Below are positions 5,525 through 13,782 of a DNA stretch of 14,776 nt, piece after piece. Made by a program: the position numbers and the translations under genes. The stretch comes from Limnohabitans sp. (GTDB taxonomy: Bacteria; Pseudomonadota; Gammaproteobacteria; Burkholderiales; Burkholderiaceae_C). The DNA lies in NCBI GenBank assembly GCA_018883305.1, contig VEQI01000037.1:1-14776 (forward strand), given 5' to 3'. How positions within the stretch are numbered: position 1 is the first letter of the stretch; each line of letters opens with the position of its first letter. Under the pieces are notes generated by a model. The model was not told the DNA's origin, did no database searches, and saw nothing but the letters and a program-made list of their open reading frames with translations.

Positions 5525-6616
5525 TCAGCTCAGCAAAGCCTGCTCAATGGCACGCCCCAAATCGCTGGTGCTGGCATTACCACCAATGTCAGGGGTACGG
5601 GGGGCACCACTCTTGGGGTCCAGCACTTTTTCGATGGCGGCCAGGATGGCGTCATGCGCGTCTTTGTGCCCCAGGAACTCCAACATCATGGCGCCACACC
5701 AGATTTGTCCAATCGGGTTGGCAATGCCACGTCCCGCGATGTCCGGCGCCGAGCCGTGCACCGGTTCGAACAGCGAGGGGAATTTGCGGTCCGGATTGAG
5801 GTTGGCGCTGGGCGCAATGCCGATGGTGCCGGTACAGGCCGGCCCCAGATCGCTCAGGATGTCGCCAAACAAATTGCTGGCCACCACCACGTCAAAGAAA
5901 TCCGGGCGCTGCACAAAGTGCGCGGTCAGGATGTCGATGTGGAATTTGTCCTGACGCACATCCGGATAGGCCTTGGCCATCTCGGCCACGCGCTCGTCCC
6001 AGTAGGGCATGGTGATGGCAATGCCGTTGGATTTGGTGGCACTGGTCAAATGCCTTTTGGGGCGTGACTGCGCCAGATCGAAAGCAAACTTGAGCACGCG
6101 GTCCACACCCACGCGGCTCATGATGCTTTCCTGCATCACGATCTCACGCTCGGTGCCCGGGAACATGCGACCACCCACGGCCGAGTATTCACCCTCGGTG
6201 TTCTCACGCACGATGTACATGTCGATTTCACCCGGCTGGCGAGCGCTGCCATCACGGCGCACCACCGGCGCGATGATGCCGGGCATCAGGCGCGCAGGAC
6301 GCAGGTTGATGTATTGATCGAATTCGCGACGGAACAGCAGCAGCGAGCCCCACAGCGACACGTGGTCGGCAATTTTGTCGGGCCAGCCCACCGCACCAAA
6401 GAAGATGGCGTCATGCCCGCCAATGTGGTCTTTCCAGTTGTCGGGCAGCATCTTGCCATGGCGCTCGCAGTAATCCCAGCTGGAAAAATCGAAATGATCG
6501 AAGGCGAGGTCAATGCCAAATTTGCGCGCGGCTGCATCCACGACGCGAACGCCCTCGGGCATGACTTCCTTGCCAATGCCGTCTCCGGCGATGACGGCGA
6601 TACGATGTTTGCTCAT
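5525..6616 (-). CDS. dmlA: D-malate / tartrate dehydrogenase (decarboxylating)
   Basis: The enzyme oxidises and decarboxylates D-malate or tartrate using NAD+ and a divalent metal; it belongs to the isopropylmalate/isocitrate dehydrogenase fold and is cytosolic. The 363-aa product has the N-terminal IAVIAGDGIGKEV motif, the DmlA/TtuC-type sequences FGAVGWPD and FRREFDQYINLRP, the VRENTEGEYS segment and SATKSNG. The family signature N-L-F-G-D-I-L-S-D-L-G carries metal-binding D252 and D256. Close to full-length identity pattern with E. coli DmlA (361 aa, recalled) favours this over LeuB or Icd. ATG 6616 has GGAG 5 nt upstream. Tartrate versus D-malate preference cannot be settled by eye (ttuC is an equal name). 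It sits 70 bp downstream of the EamA gene on the same strand, apparently with its own regulation. Confidence 0.92.
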   Translation of the reverse strand: MSKHRIAVIAGDGIGKEVMPEGVRVVDAAARKFGIDLAFDHFDFSSWDYCERHGKMLPDNWKDHIGGHDAIFFGAVGWPDKIADHVSLWGSLLLFRREFDQYINLRPARLMPGIIAPVVRRDGSARQPGEIDMYIVRENTEGEYSAVGGRMFPGTEREIVMQESIMSRVGVDRVLKFAFDLAQSRPKRHLTSATKSNGIAITMPYWDERVAEMAKAYPDVRQDKFHIDILTAHFVQRPDFFDVVVASNLFGDILSDLGPACTGTIGIAPSANLNPDRKFPSLFEPVHGSAPDIAGRGIANPIGQIWCGAMMLEFLGHKDAHDAILAAIEKVLDPKSGAPRTPDIGGNASTSDLGRAIEQALLS

Positions 6617-6686
6617 GGTGGCTCCAATAAATCGAGGTCGGAATTGTCGAGGTAAACCCTGGTGAGGCCCTGAACGAGGGGCGCGA

Positions 6687-7586
6687 TTATGTCGCTCGCG
6701 TGACCACGGGCGCACGCACCACCAGGCTCACCCCCAGGGCGGTCAGCGCCATCCCTGCCAGCGTGGCCACGGTGATGGGCTCATCAAACAGCAACCATGC
6801 GATGGTTGCTGTACAGGGTGGAACCAGGTACATCAGGCTGCTGACGCTGGCGGCTGCGCCGCGTTGAATCAACAGGTACAGCAACGAACTGCCCCCCAAT
6901 GTCATGCCCAGCACCGACCAGGCCATGGCGCCCATCAGTTGCGGATGCCACACCATGGGCTCGGTCTCCAGCCAGGCCAATGGCAAGGTCACCAGCGCGG
7001 CCGCCGCCAGTTGAACCGTGTTGGCGGTGCGCACATCGCAAGGCTGCACATGGCGCTTTTGATAGAGCGTGCCGATGGTGATGGACAAGAGCGCCGTGAT
7101 GGCGCAAGCCAAGGTCCACCAGGACACCTCCAGGCTCCCCAGCTTTCGCCACACCACCAGCACCAGGCCCGCGAGTCCCAGCCACAAGCCTAGCCATTGA
7201 CGCCGACTGACCGAGCCACCTCGGGCGGACAACCACACCGCCGTGAGCACGGGTTGCAAGCCCACGATGAGTGCCGACAGCCCTGCCCCCATGCCAGCCT
7301 TGACAGAGGCCCACACGCCGCCGAGGTACCCCGCGTGCATCAGCACCCCGGTCACGGCCAAGTGCCACCACTGCACCCGTGTGCTGGGCCAGGCCACACG
7401 GGCCAGGTGAATCCACACCAGAAAGCAGATCATGGACAAGCCATAGCGCCACATTAGAAAGCTCATGGGTGGCGCGTAAGGCATGCCAAATCGCGCCACG
7501 ATGAAGCCCGTGCTCCAGATCAGCACGAACACCACCGGCATGAGCCGCACCCAATGGGCGTTGGCGTCATCCACCGATGCGGTCAT
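6687..7586 (-). CDS. EamA-family (drug/metabolite transporter) membrane protein
   Basis: The 299-aa product is an inner-membrane protein with about ten hydrophobic segments arranged as two EamA repeats. The first opens with VVFVLIWSTGFIVARFG near residue 18, the typical W-S-x-x-F start of the family. The second begins near residue 155 and ends with the D-E-P-I-T motif near 267 before the last helix. Members export amino acids or other small metabolites, but the substrate cannot be predicted. ATG 7586 overlaps the pgsA stop by 4 bp (ATGA) and has no clear ribosome site of its own, so translation is probably coupled to pgsA. Length is standard (about 300 aa). Confidence 0.9.
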   Translation of the reverse strand: MTASVDDANAHWVRLMPVVFVLIWSTGFIVARFGMPYAPPMSFLMWRYGLSMICFLVWIHLARVAWPSTRVQWWHLAVTGVLMHAGYLGGVWASVKAGMGAGLSALIVGLQPVLTAVWLSARGGSVSRRQWLGLWLGLAGLVLVVWRKLGSLEVSWWTLACAITALLSITIGTLYQKRHVQPCDVRTANTVQLAAAALVTLPLAWLETEPMVWHPQLMGAMAWSVLGMTLGGSSLLYLLIQRGAAASVSSLMYLVPPCTATIAWLLFDEPITVATLAGMALTALGVSLVVRAPVVTRAT

Positions 7587-8149
7587 TTGGCGTGCTGCCG
7601 AATGGCGGGCAGGGCTTTTTGCAAGTAGTAAACCATGGACCAGACCGTGAGGCCGGCTGCCACCCAGATCATCACCTGGCCCCACCAGAGGGTGTCGATC
7701 ACGCCGAACAAGCGCCCCTCGTACAACAGAAAGGGAATGGCCACCATTTGAACCGTGGTCTTGACCTTGCCCAGCATGTGAACCGCCACGCTGCGCGAGG
7801 CACCGATCTGGGCCATCCACTCACGCAAGGCCGAGATGGCGATCTCTCGCCCGATGATGATCAGCGCCACAAACACGTCCGCACGCCCGAGTTGCACCAG
7901 CACCAGCAAGCTGGCGCAAACCAGAAACTTGTCCGCCACCGGGTCCAGGAACGCCCCAAAGGACGAGGTTTGATTCAGTTTGCGCGCCAGGTAACCATCG
8001 AGCCAATCGGTGAGGGCAAACACCACAAACATCACGGTGGCCGTGAGGTTGCGAATCTCCTGCGGAAACGGCAAGTAGAACACCGCCACGATGAGAGGGA
8101 TGGCCGCGATGCGCGTCCAGGTCATCAAGTTGGGCAGCGTGAAGAACAT
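7583..8149 (-). CDS. pgsA: CDP-diacylglycerol--glycerol-3-phosphate 3-phosphatidyltransferase
   Basis: PgsA makes phosphatidylglycerol phosphate from CDP-diacylglycerol and glycerol-3-phosphate, the committed step to phosphatidylglycerol and cardiolipin in the inner membrane. The 188-aa product has the full CDP-alcohol phosphotransferase motif: D48-x2-D51-G52-x2-A55-R56-x8-G65-x3-D69-x3-D73. It also has the N-terminal LPNLMTWTRI segment and several membrane helices. ATG 8149 is chosen because MFFTLPN matches the usual start; a TTG at 8158 would overlap the dnaE stop by 4 bp and is the alternative. The ATG is only 5 bp after the dnaE stop and its stop overlaps the EamA start. Confidence 0.95.
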   Translation of the reverse strand: MFFTLPNLMTWTRIAAIPLIVAVFYLPFPQEIRNLTATVMFVVFALTDWLDGYLARKLNQTSSFGAFLDPVADKFLVCASLLVLVQLGRADVFVALIIIGREIAISALREWMAQIGASRSVAVHMLGKVKTTVQMVAIPFLLYEGRLFGVIDTLWWGQVMIWVAAGLTVWSMVYYLQKALPAIRQHAK

Positions 8150-8154
8150 GGGTC

Positions 8155-11100
8155 TCAATCGTAGATGATGCGGGCCTGCCCATTGTGGGCTTGCGCCATC
8201 CAGCTGGCCAGTGCCGCGTCGCTGGGGTAAAAACGTGCACCATCGCCCAGTTGTAATTGCGCCTGGGCACCCTCGCGCAGCACTTGCAGCCGCACGCCCA
8301 GGCCCCGACTCAGTTCACCCTGCTCGGTGGACTCCACCCGCGCCGGGTGTTCTCGCACCAGGCGCGCGATATCGGGCGCCTGGCCGTTGACCTCCACGTG
8401 CAGATACTTGCCAAAGCGACAACGCGCCTGCGTGAGGTCCCAGACCTGTTGCACCTGCAAGCGCAGGCCGCCGGAAAAACGATCGGGCTGCGCGCGCGCC
8501 ATCACAATGATCAGTTCGTCGTCGCGCAGCAAATGGCGCTGGGCCATGAACAAGCCTTCGTCAGCAGATGCTTCGATCACCTGGCTCTTGTCATCCAGCT
8601 TGAACAGCGCCAGGCGTCCCCGCTGACCATTGATGACCCGAAAATCGGACACGATGCCGGCCAGCAACTGCGGCTCGCGTGAGTCCATCAACTCATCGAG
8701 TCGCCGCTTCACGAATTGACGCACCTCGCGTTCCACTTCGTCAAACAAATGACCAGACAAGTAAAAGCCCACGGCAGTTTTTTCCAGCGTGAGGCGCTCT
8801 TTCACACCCCAGGGCAAGGCACGCACCAGCTCCGGTTCCTGCGTGCTGGAGCCATGGTCATCACCACCGTCAAAGAGCCCACCCTGGTGTGCATTGGCCT
8901 CACAGGTCTGGGCAAATTCGTAGGCGCGGTCGATGGATGCAGACAGCGCCGCGCGGTTGCGCTCGATGGCATCAAAAGCACCAGCCTTGACCAGCGCTTC
9001 CACCGTGCGCTTATTGACACGTGTGCGATCGATGCGACGGCAAAAGTCGTACAGACTGGTGAACGCACCGCCACTTTCACGCGCGGCCACGATGGCCTCG
9101 ATGGCTTGCTGACCGGTGCCCTTGATGGCGCCCAGGCCGTAGCGGATCAGCTGATCGGCCACCGGCTCAAAGCGGTAGCGTCCTCGATTGACATCGGGTG
9201 GCTCAAAGGTGATGCCCATGGACACCGCGTCTTCATAGAGCACCTTGAGCTTGTCGGTGTCGTCCATCTCCACAGTCATGTTGGCGCAGAAGAACTCGGC
9301 GGTGTAGTGGACCTTCAACCAGCCCGTCTGGTACGCCAACAGGGAATACGCGGCGGCGTGTGACTTGTTGAAACCATAGCCGGCGAACTTCTCCATCAGG
9401 TCGAAGATCTCGTCGGCCTTTTGCTCGGGGATGTTGTTCTTGGACGCGCCCTCACGGAAGATCTGCCGGTGCTCGGCCATCTCCTCGGCTTTTTTCTTGC
9501 CCATGGCACGGCGCAGCAAGTCGGCGCCACCCAGTGAGTAACCGCCCAGCACCTGTGCGGTCTGCATCACCTGCTCCTGGTACACCATGATGCCGTAGGT
9601 CTCGGCCAGCACGGGCTCCACCAGTGGGTGCGGATACTCCACCTCCTCACGGCCATGCTTGCGGGCCACGAAGCTGGGAATCAGGTCCATCGGGCCCGGA
9701 CGGTACAAGGCGTTGAGGGCAATCAGGTCTTCCAACCGCGTGGGGCGTGCGTCGCGCAACATGCCCTGCATGCCACGACTTTCAAACTGGAACACAGCTT
9801 CGGTTTTTCCGTCCTGGAACAGTTTGTACGTGGCGGCGTCGTTGAGCGGAATATCGTCAAAGCTGAAATGGGCTTGCCCGGGGTGACGAGCCTGGATGAA
9901 CTCTCGGGCGATTTCCAGAATGGTGAGCGTGGCCAGTCCCAGAAAGTCGAACTTCACCAGGCCGGCGGCCTCCACGTCGTCCTTGTCGTACTGGCTGACG
10001 GCGGATTCACTGCCGGGCTGTTGGTACAGCGGGCAAAAGTCCGTCAGTCGTCCAGGCGCGATCAGTACCCCACCGGCGTGCATGCCCACGTTGCGGGTCA
10101 TGCCTTCGAGTTTTTGGGCCAGCGCCAATAGCGTGCGCACCTCGTCTTCCTTGGCCTGGCGCTCGGCCAGTTGCGGCTCCACCTCCAGCGCGCCCGCAAT
10201 GGTGATGTGCTGGCCCGGCTTGTTGGGAATGAGTTTGCTGATGCCGTCGCAGAAGGTGTAGCTCATGTCGAGCACACGTCCCACGTCACGAATGGCGGCA
10301 CGCGCCGCCATGGTGCCGAAGGTGGCGATCTGGCTGACCGCGTCACGACCGTATTTTTCTTTCACGTAATCAATGACACGATCACGGTTGGTCTGGCAGA
10401 AATCAATGTCGAAGTCGGGCATGGACACCCGCTCCGGATTGAGGAATCGCTCAAACAGCAGCTTGTATTGCAGCGGATCCAGATCCGTGATGCTGAGCGA
10501 ATACGCCACCAGCGAACCCGCCCCCGAGCCCCGCCCCGGACCGACGGGGCAGCCATGGTGCTTGGCCCAGTTGATGAAGTCACTCACGATCAGGAAGTAA
10601 CCCGGGAAGCCCATCTTGATGATGGTCTGGATCTCGAACTCCAGGCGTTCCACATACGCTGGACGCTGGCGCTCACGCTCGGCTTCATCGGGGAAGCGTT
10701 GGCGCAAGCGGGCCTCCAGCCCTTGATGCGAGGCGTAACGGAAGTACTCCTCCATCGGCAACTGGCGCCCGTCCACGGGCGGCGTGGGGTAATCCGGCAA
10801 TTGCGGCTTGCCCAGCGTGAGGGTGAGGTTGCAACGGCGCGCAATCTCCACCGTGTTGGCCAGGGCAGAAGGCAGATCGGCAAACAGGGCCTGCATCTGC
10901 TCGGATGACTTGAAGTACTGTTCGCGGGTGAACTTGCGAACGCGCCGGGCATTGCCCAGGATTTCCCCTTCGGCGATGCACACACGGGCCTCGTGGGCCT
11001 CAAAGTCATCGGGCTGGGTGAACTGCACCGGATGCGTGGCCACCACCGGCAGTTTCAGACGAGCTGCCAGTTGCACGGCCGCCATCACATGGGCCTCATC

Positions 11101-11622
11101 GTCCGCACGGCCGGCACGCTGCAACTCGATATAAAAGCGATGCGGGTAAAGGGAAGCCAGCAACAAGGCCAACTCCCCCGCACGAGAAGCGTTGCCCTTC
11201 ATCAAGGCCTGCCCCACCGGACCCGCCTGTGCACCCGACAGGGCGATCAAGCCTTGCGACAACTCACGCAGCCAGGCCTGCTTCACCACGGCATGTTCAC
11301 GCACCACATTCTGCGTCCAGGCGCGCGCCAGCAACTCGCACAAGTTGAGATAGCCCGCGTGGTCTTGCACCAGCAGGAGCAGCCGCGAGGTTTGCGCAGG
11401 GTCTTCGGCCAACCCTTCGATCACCACCTCGGCACCCAACACGGGCTTGACCCCGGCGCCTCGTGCGGCCTTATAGAACTTGATGCCACCAAAGAGATTG
11501 TTCAGGTCCGTGATCGCCAGCGCCGGCTGCCCGTCCCCGGCAGCGGCCCTGACCACATCGTCGATGCGGTTGGTCCCATCGACCACGGAAAACTCGGAGT
11601 GCAATCGCAGGTGAACAAACAT
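8155..11622 (-). CDS. dnaE: DNA polymerase III alpha subunit
   Basis: DnaE is the catalytic subunit of the replicative polymerase. The 1155-aa product matches E. coli DnaE in length (1160). The N-terminal PHP domain begins F-V-H-L-R-L-H-S-E-F (residues 2-11). The polymerase active site has GPGRGSGAGS near 360, P-D-F-D-I-D-F with D403 and D405, and the third catalytic Asp, D559, in K-F-D-F-L-G-L. Later come tandem helix-hairpin-helix/fingers regions (AGYGFNKSHAAAYS) and an internal sliding-clamp-binding pentapeptide Q913-G-G-L-F917. An OB domain follows near 980-1050 and a degenerate C-terminal tau-binding region ends the chain. ATG 11622 has no ribosome site; a -10-like TACAAT ends 6 nt upstream, suggesting a leaderless message. 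pgsA and the transporter follow in a tight cluster. Confidence 0.98.
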   Translation of the reverse strand: MFVHLRLHSEFSVVDGTNRIDDVVRAAAGDGQPALAITDLNNLFGGIKFYKAARGAGVKPVLGAEVVIEGLAEDPAQTSRLLLLVQDHAGYLNLCELLARAWTQNVVREHAVVKQAWLRELSQGLIALSGAQAGPVGQALMKGNASRAGELALLLASLYPHRFYIELQRAGRADDEAHVMAAVQLAARLKLPVVATHPVQFTQPDDFEAHEARVCIAEGEILGNARRVRKFTREQYFKSSEQMQALFADLPSALANTVEIARRCNLTLTLGKPQLPDYPTPPVDGRQLPMEEYFRYASHQGLEARLRQRFPDEAERERQRPAYVERLEFEIQTIIKMGFPGYFLIVSDFINWAKHHGCPVGPGRGSGAGSLVAYSLSITDLDPLQYKLLFERFLNPERVSMPDFDIDFCQTNRDRVIDYVKEKYGRDAVSQIATFGTMAARAAIRDVGRVLDMSYTFCDGISKLIPNKPGQHITIAGALEVEPQLAERQAKEDEVRTLLALAQKLEGMTRNVGMHAGGVLIAPGRLTDFCPLYQQPGSESAVSQYDKDDVEAAGLVKFDFLGLATLTILEIAREFIQARHPGQAHFSFDDIPLNDAATYKLFQDGKTEAVFQFESRGMQGMLRDARPTRLEDLIALNALYRPGPMDLIPSFVARKHGREEVEYPHPLVEPVLAETYGIMVYQEQVMQTAQVLGGYSLGGADLLRRAMGKKKAEEMAEHRQIFREGASKNNIPEQKADEIFDLMEKFAGYGFNKSHAAAYSLLAYQTGWLKVHYTAEFFCANMTVEMDDTDKLKVLYEDAVSMGITFEPPDVNRGRYRFEPVADQLIRYGLGAIKGTGQQAIEAIVAARESGGAFTSLYDFCRRIDRTRVNKRTVEALVKAGAFDAIERNRAALSASIDRAYEFAQTCEANAHQGGLFDGGDDHGSSTQEPELVRALPWGVKERLTLEKTAVGFYLSGHLFDEVEREVRQFVKRRLDELMDSREPQLLAGIVSDFRVINGQRGRLALFKLDDKSQVIEASADEGLFMAQRHLLRDDELIIVMARAQPDRFSGGLRLQVQQVWDLTQARCRFGKYLHVEVNGQAPDIARLVREHPARVESTEQGELSRGLGVRLQVLREGAQAQLQLGDGARFYPSDAALASWMAQAHNGQARIIYD

Positions 11623-11628
11623 GGCTTG

Positions 11629-11634
11629 ATTGTA
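11629..11634 (-). promoter_or_regulatory. Candidate -10 box of dnaE placed for a leaderless transcript
   Basis: TACAAT on the minus strand (5 of 6 to consensus) leaves 6 nt before the dnaE ATG, so a start 7 nt downstream falls on the A of the ATG. The best -35 candidates at 16-18 nt spacing (GCGTCA-like) are weak. Lack of any purine-rich ribosome site before the ATG agrees with this reading. Confidence 0.45.
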
Positions 11635-11645
11635 GGCAATTGCCT
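11634..11645. repeat. 12-bp perfect palindrome between dnaE and trhO
   Basis: AGGCAATTGCCT reads the same on both strands and lies in the 43-bp gap between the two divergent start codons, abutting the candidate dnaE -10 box and lying upstream of the candidate trhO -10 box. Such a site could be an operator for both genes, but chance cannot be excluded. Confidence 0.5.
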
Positions 11646-11659
11646 GCGTGATGACGCCT

Positions 11660-11665
11660 TATAAA
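11660..11665 (+). promoter_or_regulatory. Candidate -10 box for trhO
   Basis: TATAAA (5 of 6) on the plus strand would start transcription near 11672. That is past the ATG at 11666 and just before an in-frame GTG at 11675, so if this box is real the GTG would be the true start with a leader of only about 3 nt. No convincing -35 was seen. Confidence 0.3.
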
Positions 11666-12409
11666 ATGACCACCGTGAATGACATTCTCAACATTTCCAC
11701 CTACAAGTTCGTCGACATCGACGACCCTGAGGGTTTGCGTGAAACTTGGCTGGCCCGTGCCCTGGACGAAGGGCTCAAGGGCACCATTCTGTTGGCACAC
11801 GAAGGCGTGAATCTTTTTTTGGCCGGACAAGCCTCTGCCGTGCGCGCATTTGTCGCCTTCATGCATCAAGATGCGCGTTTTGCAGACATTGAGCCCAAGG
11901 AAAGCTGGTCCAGCACACAACCCTTCAAGCGCATGCTCGTCAAGTGCAAGCGCGAGATCATTCGCATGAACCATCCCACCATCCGGCCGGCCGGTGGGCG
12001 TGCGCCTGCGGTGCGTGCTGAAACCGTCAAGCGCTGGCTGGATCAAGGCTATGATGACCAAGGACGTCCCGTGGTCACCCTGGACACACGCAACGCGTTT
12101 GAAGTGGATGCCGGCGCCTTTGAAGGTGCCATTGACTGGCGCATCACTCGCTTTGGCGAATTTCCGGCTGCGGCACAAGCCCACTTGGCCGAGCTGAAGG
12201 GTAAAACGGTGGTGAGTTACTGCACGGGTGGCATCCGTTGCGAGAAGGCCGCCATATATTTGCAGGAACTGGGGCTGGACTCGGTCTACCAGCTAGAGGG
12301 CGGCATCCTCAAGTACTTTGAGGAAGTGGGCGGCGCCCACTACCAGGGTGACTGCTTCGTGTTTGACGAACGCGTCGGACTGGCGCCCGATTTGTCCGCC
12401 ACGCATTGA
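11666..12409 (+). CDS. trhO: tRNA uridine(34) hydroxylase TrhO-like rhodanese-family protein
   Basis: TrhO (formerly YceA) hydroxylates uridine 34 of some tRNAs on the way to 5-(carboxy)methoxyuridine, using oxygen. The 247-aa product has an N-terminal acylphosphatase-like domain (ISTYKFVDIDDPEGLRE, then LAHEGVNLFLAG) and a rhodanese domain. The rhodanese domain contains V-T-L-D-T-R-N near 137 and the active loop Y-C186-T-G-G-I-R-C192-E-K, followed by LEGGILKYFEEVGG and CFVFDERV, both typical of TrhO. E. coli TrhO (about 350 aa) continues with a cysteine-rich tail that is absent here; short versions are, as I recall, normal in beta-proteobacteria. Start ATG 11666 has no ribosome site; GTG 11675 is a real alternative. 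The gene is divergent from dnaE and convergent with the flavodoxin-like gene. Confidence 0.9.
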   Translation: MTTVNDILNISTYKFVDIDDPEGLRETWLARALDEGLKGTILLAHEGVNLFLAGQASAVRAFVAFMHQDARFADIEPKESWSSTQPFKRMLVKCKREIIRMNHPTIRPAGGRAPAVRAETVKRWLDQGYDDQGRPVVTLDTRNAFEVDAGAFEGAIDWRITRFGEFPAAAQAHLAELKGKTVVSYCTGGIRCEKAAIYLQELGLDSVYQLEGGILKYFEEVGGAHYQGDCFVFDERVGLAPDLSATH

Positions 12410-12423
12410 GTCACCCCATGAAC

Positions 12424-12454
12424 TGGCGCGCGGGCCGCCCGCCTGCACACCAGC
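12424..12454. terminator. GC-rich hairpin between convergent genes
   Basis: In the 58-bp gap between trhO and the convergent flavodoxin-like gene, GCGGG (12430-12434) pairs with CCCGC (12438-12442), with short flanking complementarity. There is no T run on either strand, so termination here would be Rho-dependent or weak; treat as a possible bidirectional terminator only. Confidence 0.3.
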
Positions 12455-12467
12455 GTCAACAACCCGC

Positions 12468-13001
12468 TCAGCCGCGCAGCTTGCTGGCCACCTCGGCCAC
12501 GCGCTGGCCGTAGGCCTTGGCGGTGTCCAGGTCACCCTGCGGGATGTCGCTGGCGGGGCTGGTGGGACCCACTTGCGCCATCAGGCCCGAGTTGGAGCCC
12601 AGGCGGTTGATGGTGCCATCATTCAGCGCAGGCTGTCCCACCCAGATCATGCCATTTTGCATGGCCAGGGTGATGAAGTACTGAATGGTGGACAGTTTGT
12701 CGCCGCTGGGGCTGGCCGAGATGGTGAAGCCACCGGCCACTTTGTCTTTCCAGGCGCTGGTGAACCAACGCTTGGAGGTGGCGTCGGCAAACTTTTTGAA
12801 TTGCCAGGATGCCATGCCCATGTAGGTGGGAGAACCAAAGATGATGGCGTCTGCCGCATCCAGCGTGGCCCAGTCGGCATCGCTCAGATTGCCATCGGCA
12901 TCGATGGTGATGATCGCGGCTTTCGCGCCTTCGGCGACAAAGCTGGCGACGCGCTCGGTGTGACCGTAGCCAGAATGAAAAACAACAACCGTTTTAGCCA
13001 T
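12468..13001 (-). CDS. Flavodoxin-fold FMN protein, probable NAD(P)H:quinone oxidoreductase (WrbA-like)
   Basis: The 177-aa protein has the flavodoxin fold. The FMN phosphate loop is S10-G-Y-G13-H14-T15 after the first strand (KTVVVFHS), and the isoalloxazine-binding loop is G-S-P-T-Y-M-G at 56-62, as in WrbA and NADPH-dependent FMN reductases. The expected role is two-electron quinone reduction or flavin reduction in the cytosol, protecting against quinone redox cycling; the exact reaction is inferred. It is shorter than E. coli WrbA (198 aa), so WrbA proper is not claimed. ATG 13001 has AGGAGA 6 nt upstream. It lies 35 bp downstream of pirin on the same strand, with no terminator between, so the two are probably one transcript. 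Confidence 0.9.
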   Translation of the reverse strand: MAKTVVVFHSGYGHTERVASFVAEGAKAAIITIDADGNLSDADWATLDAADAIIFGSPTYMGMASWQFKKFADATSKRWFTSAWKDKVAGGFTISASPSGDKLSTIQYFITLAMQNGMIWVGQPALNDGTINRLGSNSGLMAQVGPTSPASDIPQGDLDTAKAYGQRVAEVASKLRG

Positions 13002-13036
13002 GAAAGTTCTCCTGAAAAAAGAGGTGGGTTAAAAAA

Positions 13037-13732
13037 TCAATTCGCAAGATCAAAGACCAGCACTTCGGCGTCCTGACCTTGATCGATCTGGATGGCGGGT
13101 TCATCAGCCAGCAGCAATGCGTCCCCCGCTTGCAATGCCCGTCCATTCACGCGCAAGGCGCCGCGCACCAGATGCACATAACCTCGTCGTCCAGCTTGCA
13201 AAGTCAACTGCGCCGACTCTTGCCCGTCAAACATCCCGGCGTACAACGCCGCATCGGCATGAATGCGCACACTCGCCTGCTGTGGTCCGGCAATGCGGGC
13301 CAATTGGCCACGCTTCTCAGCCGTGGGCACCGTCACCTGTTCATAACTTGGCGCAATGCCGCGAACATTGGGTTCAATCCAGATTTGAAAGAAATGGGTC
13401 ACCTGCTGGGGGGCATGGTTGAACTCGCTGTGCTGCACCCCCGAGCCGGCGCTCATGCGCTGCACGTCCCCCGGCGGAATGCCCTTGACGTTGCCCATGC
13501 TGTCCTGGTGCGCCAGGTTGCCCGAGAGCACGTAGCTGATGATCTCCATGTCGCGGTGGCCATGGGTGCCAAAGCCGGTGCCAGGCGCGATGCGGTCTTC
13601 GTTGATGACGCGCAGATTGCCCCAGCCCATGTGCTGGGGGTCAAAGTATTCGGCGAACGAAAAGCTGTGAAAGCTCTTGAGCCAGCCGTGGTCGGCATGG
13701 CCTCTTTCACTGGATTTGCGCAGGGTCAGCAT
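13037..13732 (-). CDS. Pirin family protein (YhhW/YhaK-like bicupin)
   Basis: Bacterial pirins are cytosolic double-cupin metalloproteins; some, such as E. coli YhhW, have quercetin dioxygenase activity. The 231-aa product begins LRKSSERGHADHGWLKSFHS, the usual pirin start. It keeps the metal site of the N-terminal cupin, H57-x-H59 (GTHGHRD) with H101 and E103 (GVQHSEFNH), and has a second cupin lacking metal ligands from about 150. Length equals YhhW (231 aa, recalled). ATG 13732 has AAGGAG 8 nt upstream. It is transcribed away from a LysR-type regulator across a 110-bp gap with a strong dyad, and is followed by the flavodoxin-like gene, suggesting a regulated redox operon. Confidence 0.94.
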   Translation of the reverse strand: MLTLRKSSERGHADHGWLKSFHSFSFAEYFDPQHMGWGNLRVINEDRIAPGTGFGTHGHRDMEIISYVLSGNLAHQDSMGNVKGIPPGDVQRMSAGSGVQHSEFNHAPQQVTHFFQIWIEPNVRGIAPSYEQVTVPTAEKRGQLARIAGPQQASVRIHADAALYAGMFDGQESAQLTLQAGRRGYVHLVRGALRVNGRALQAGDALLLADEPAIQIDQGQDAEVLVFDLAN

Positions 13733-13761
13733 GGTGTGGACTCCTTGAACTCGATGGCATG

Positions 13762-13767
13762 AATGTA
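13762..13767 (-). promoter_or_regulatory. Candidate -10 box for the pirin operon
   Basis: TACATT on the minus strand (4 of 6) would start transcription near 13755, with the AAGGAG site inside a leader of about 22 nt. The -35 region 16-18 nt upstream (around 13785) is poor, as is common for promoters that need a LysR activator. The dyad at 13809-13829 would be centred near -64. Confidence 0.4.
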
Positions 13768-13782
13768 GGGCCGGCACGGTCT

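Noticed and set aside
11814..11820. T7 run in trhO as a programmed frameshift site
   Set aside because: The zero frame continues with full TrhO homology, and no downstream stimulatory structure or alternative product was seen.
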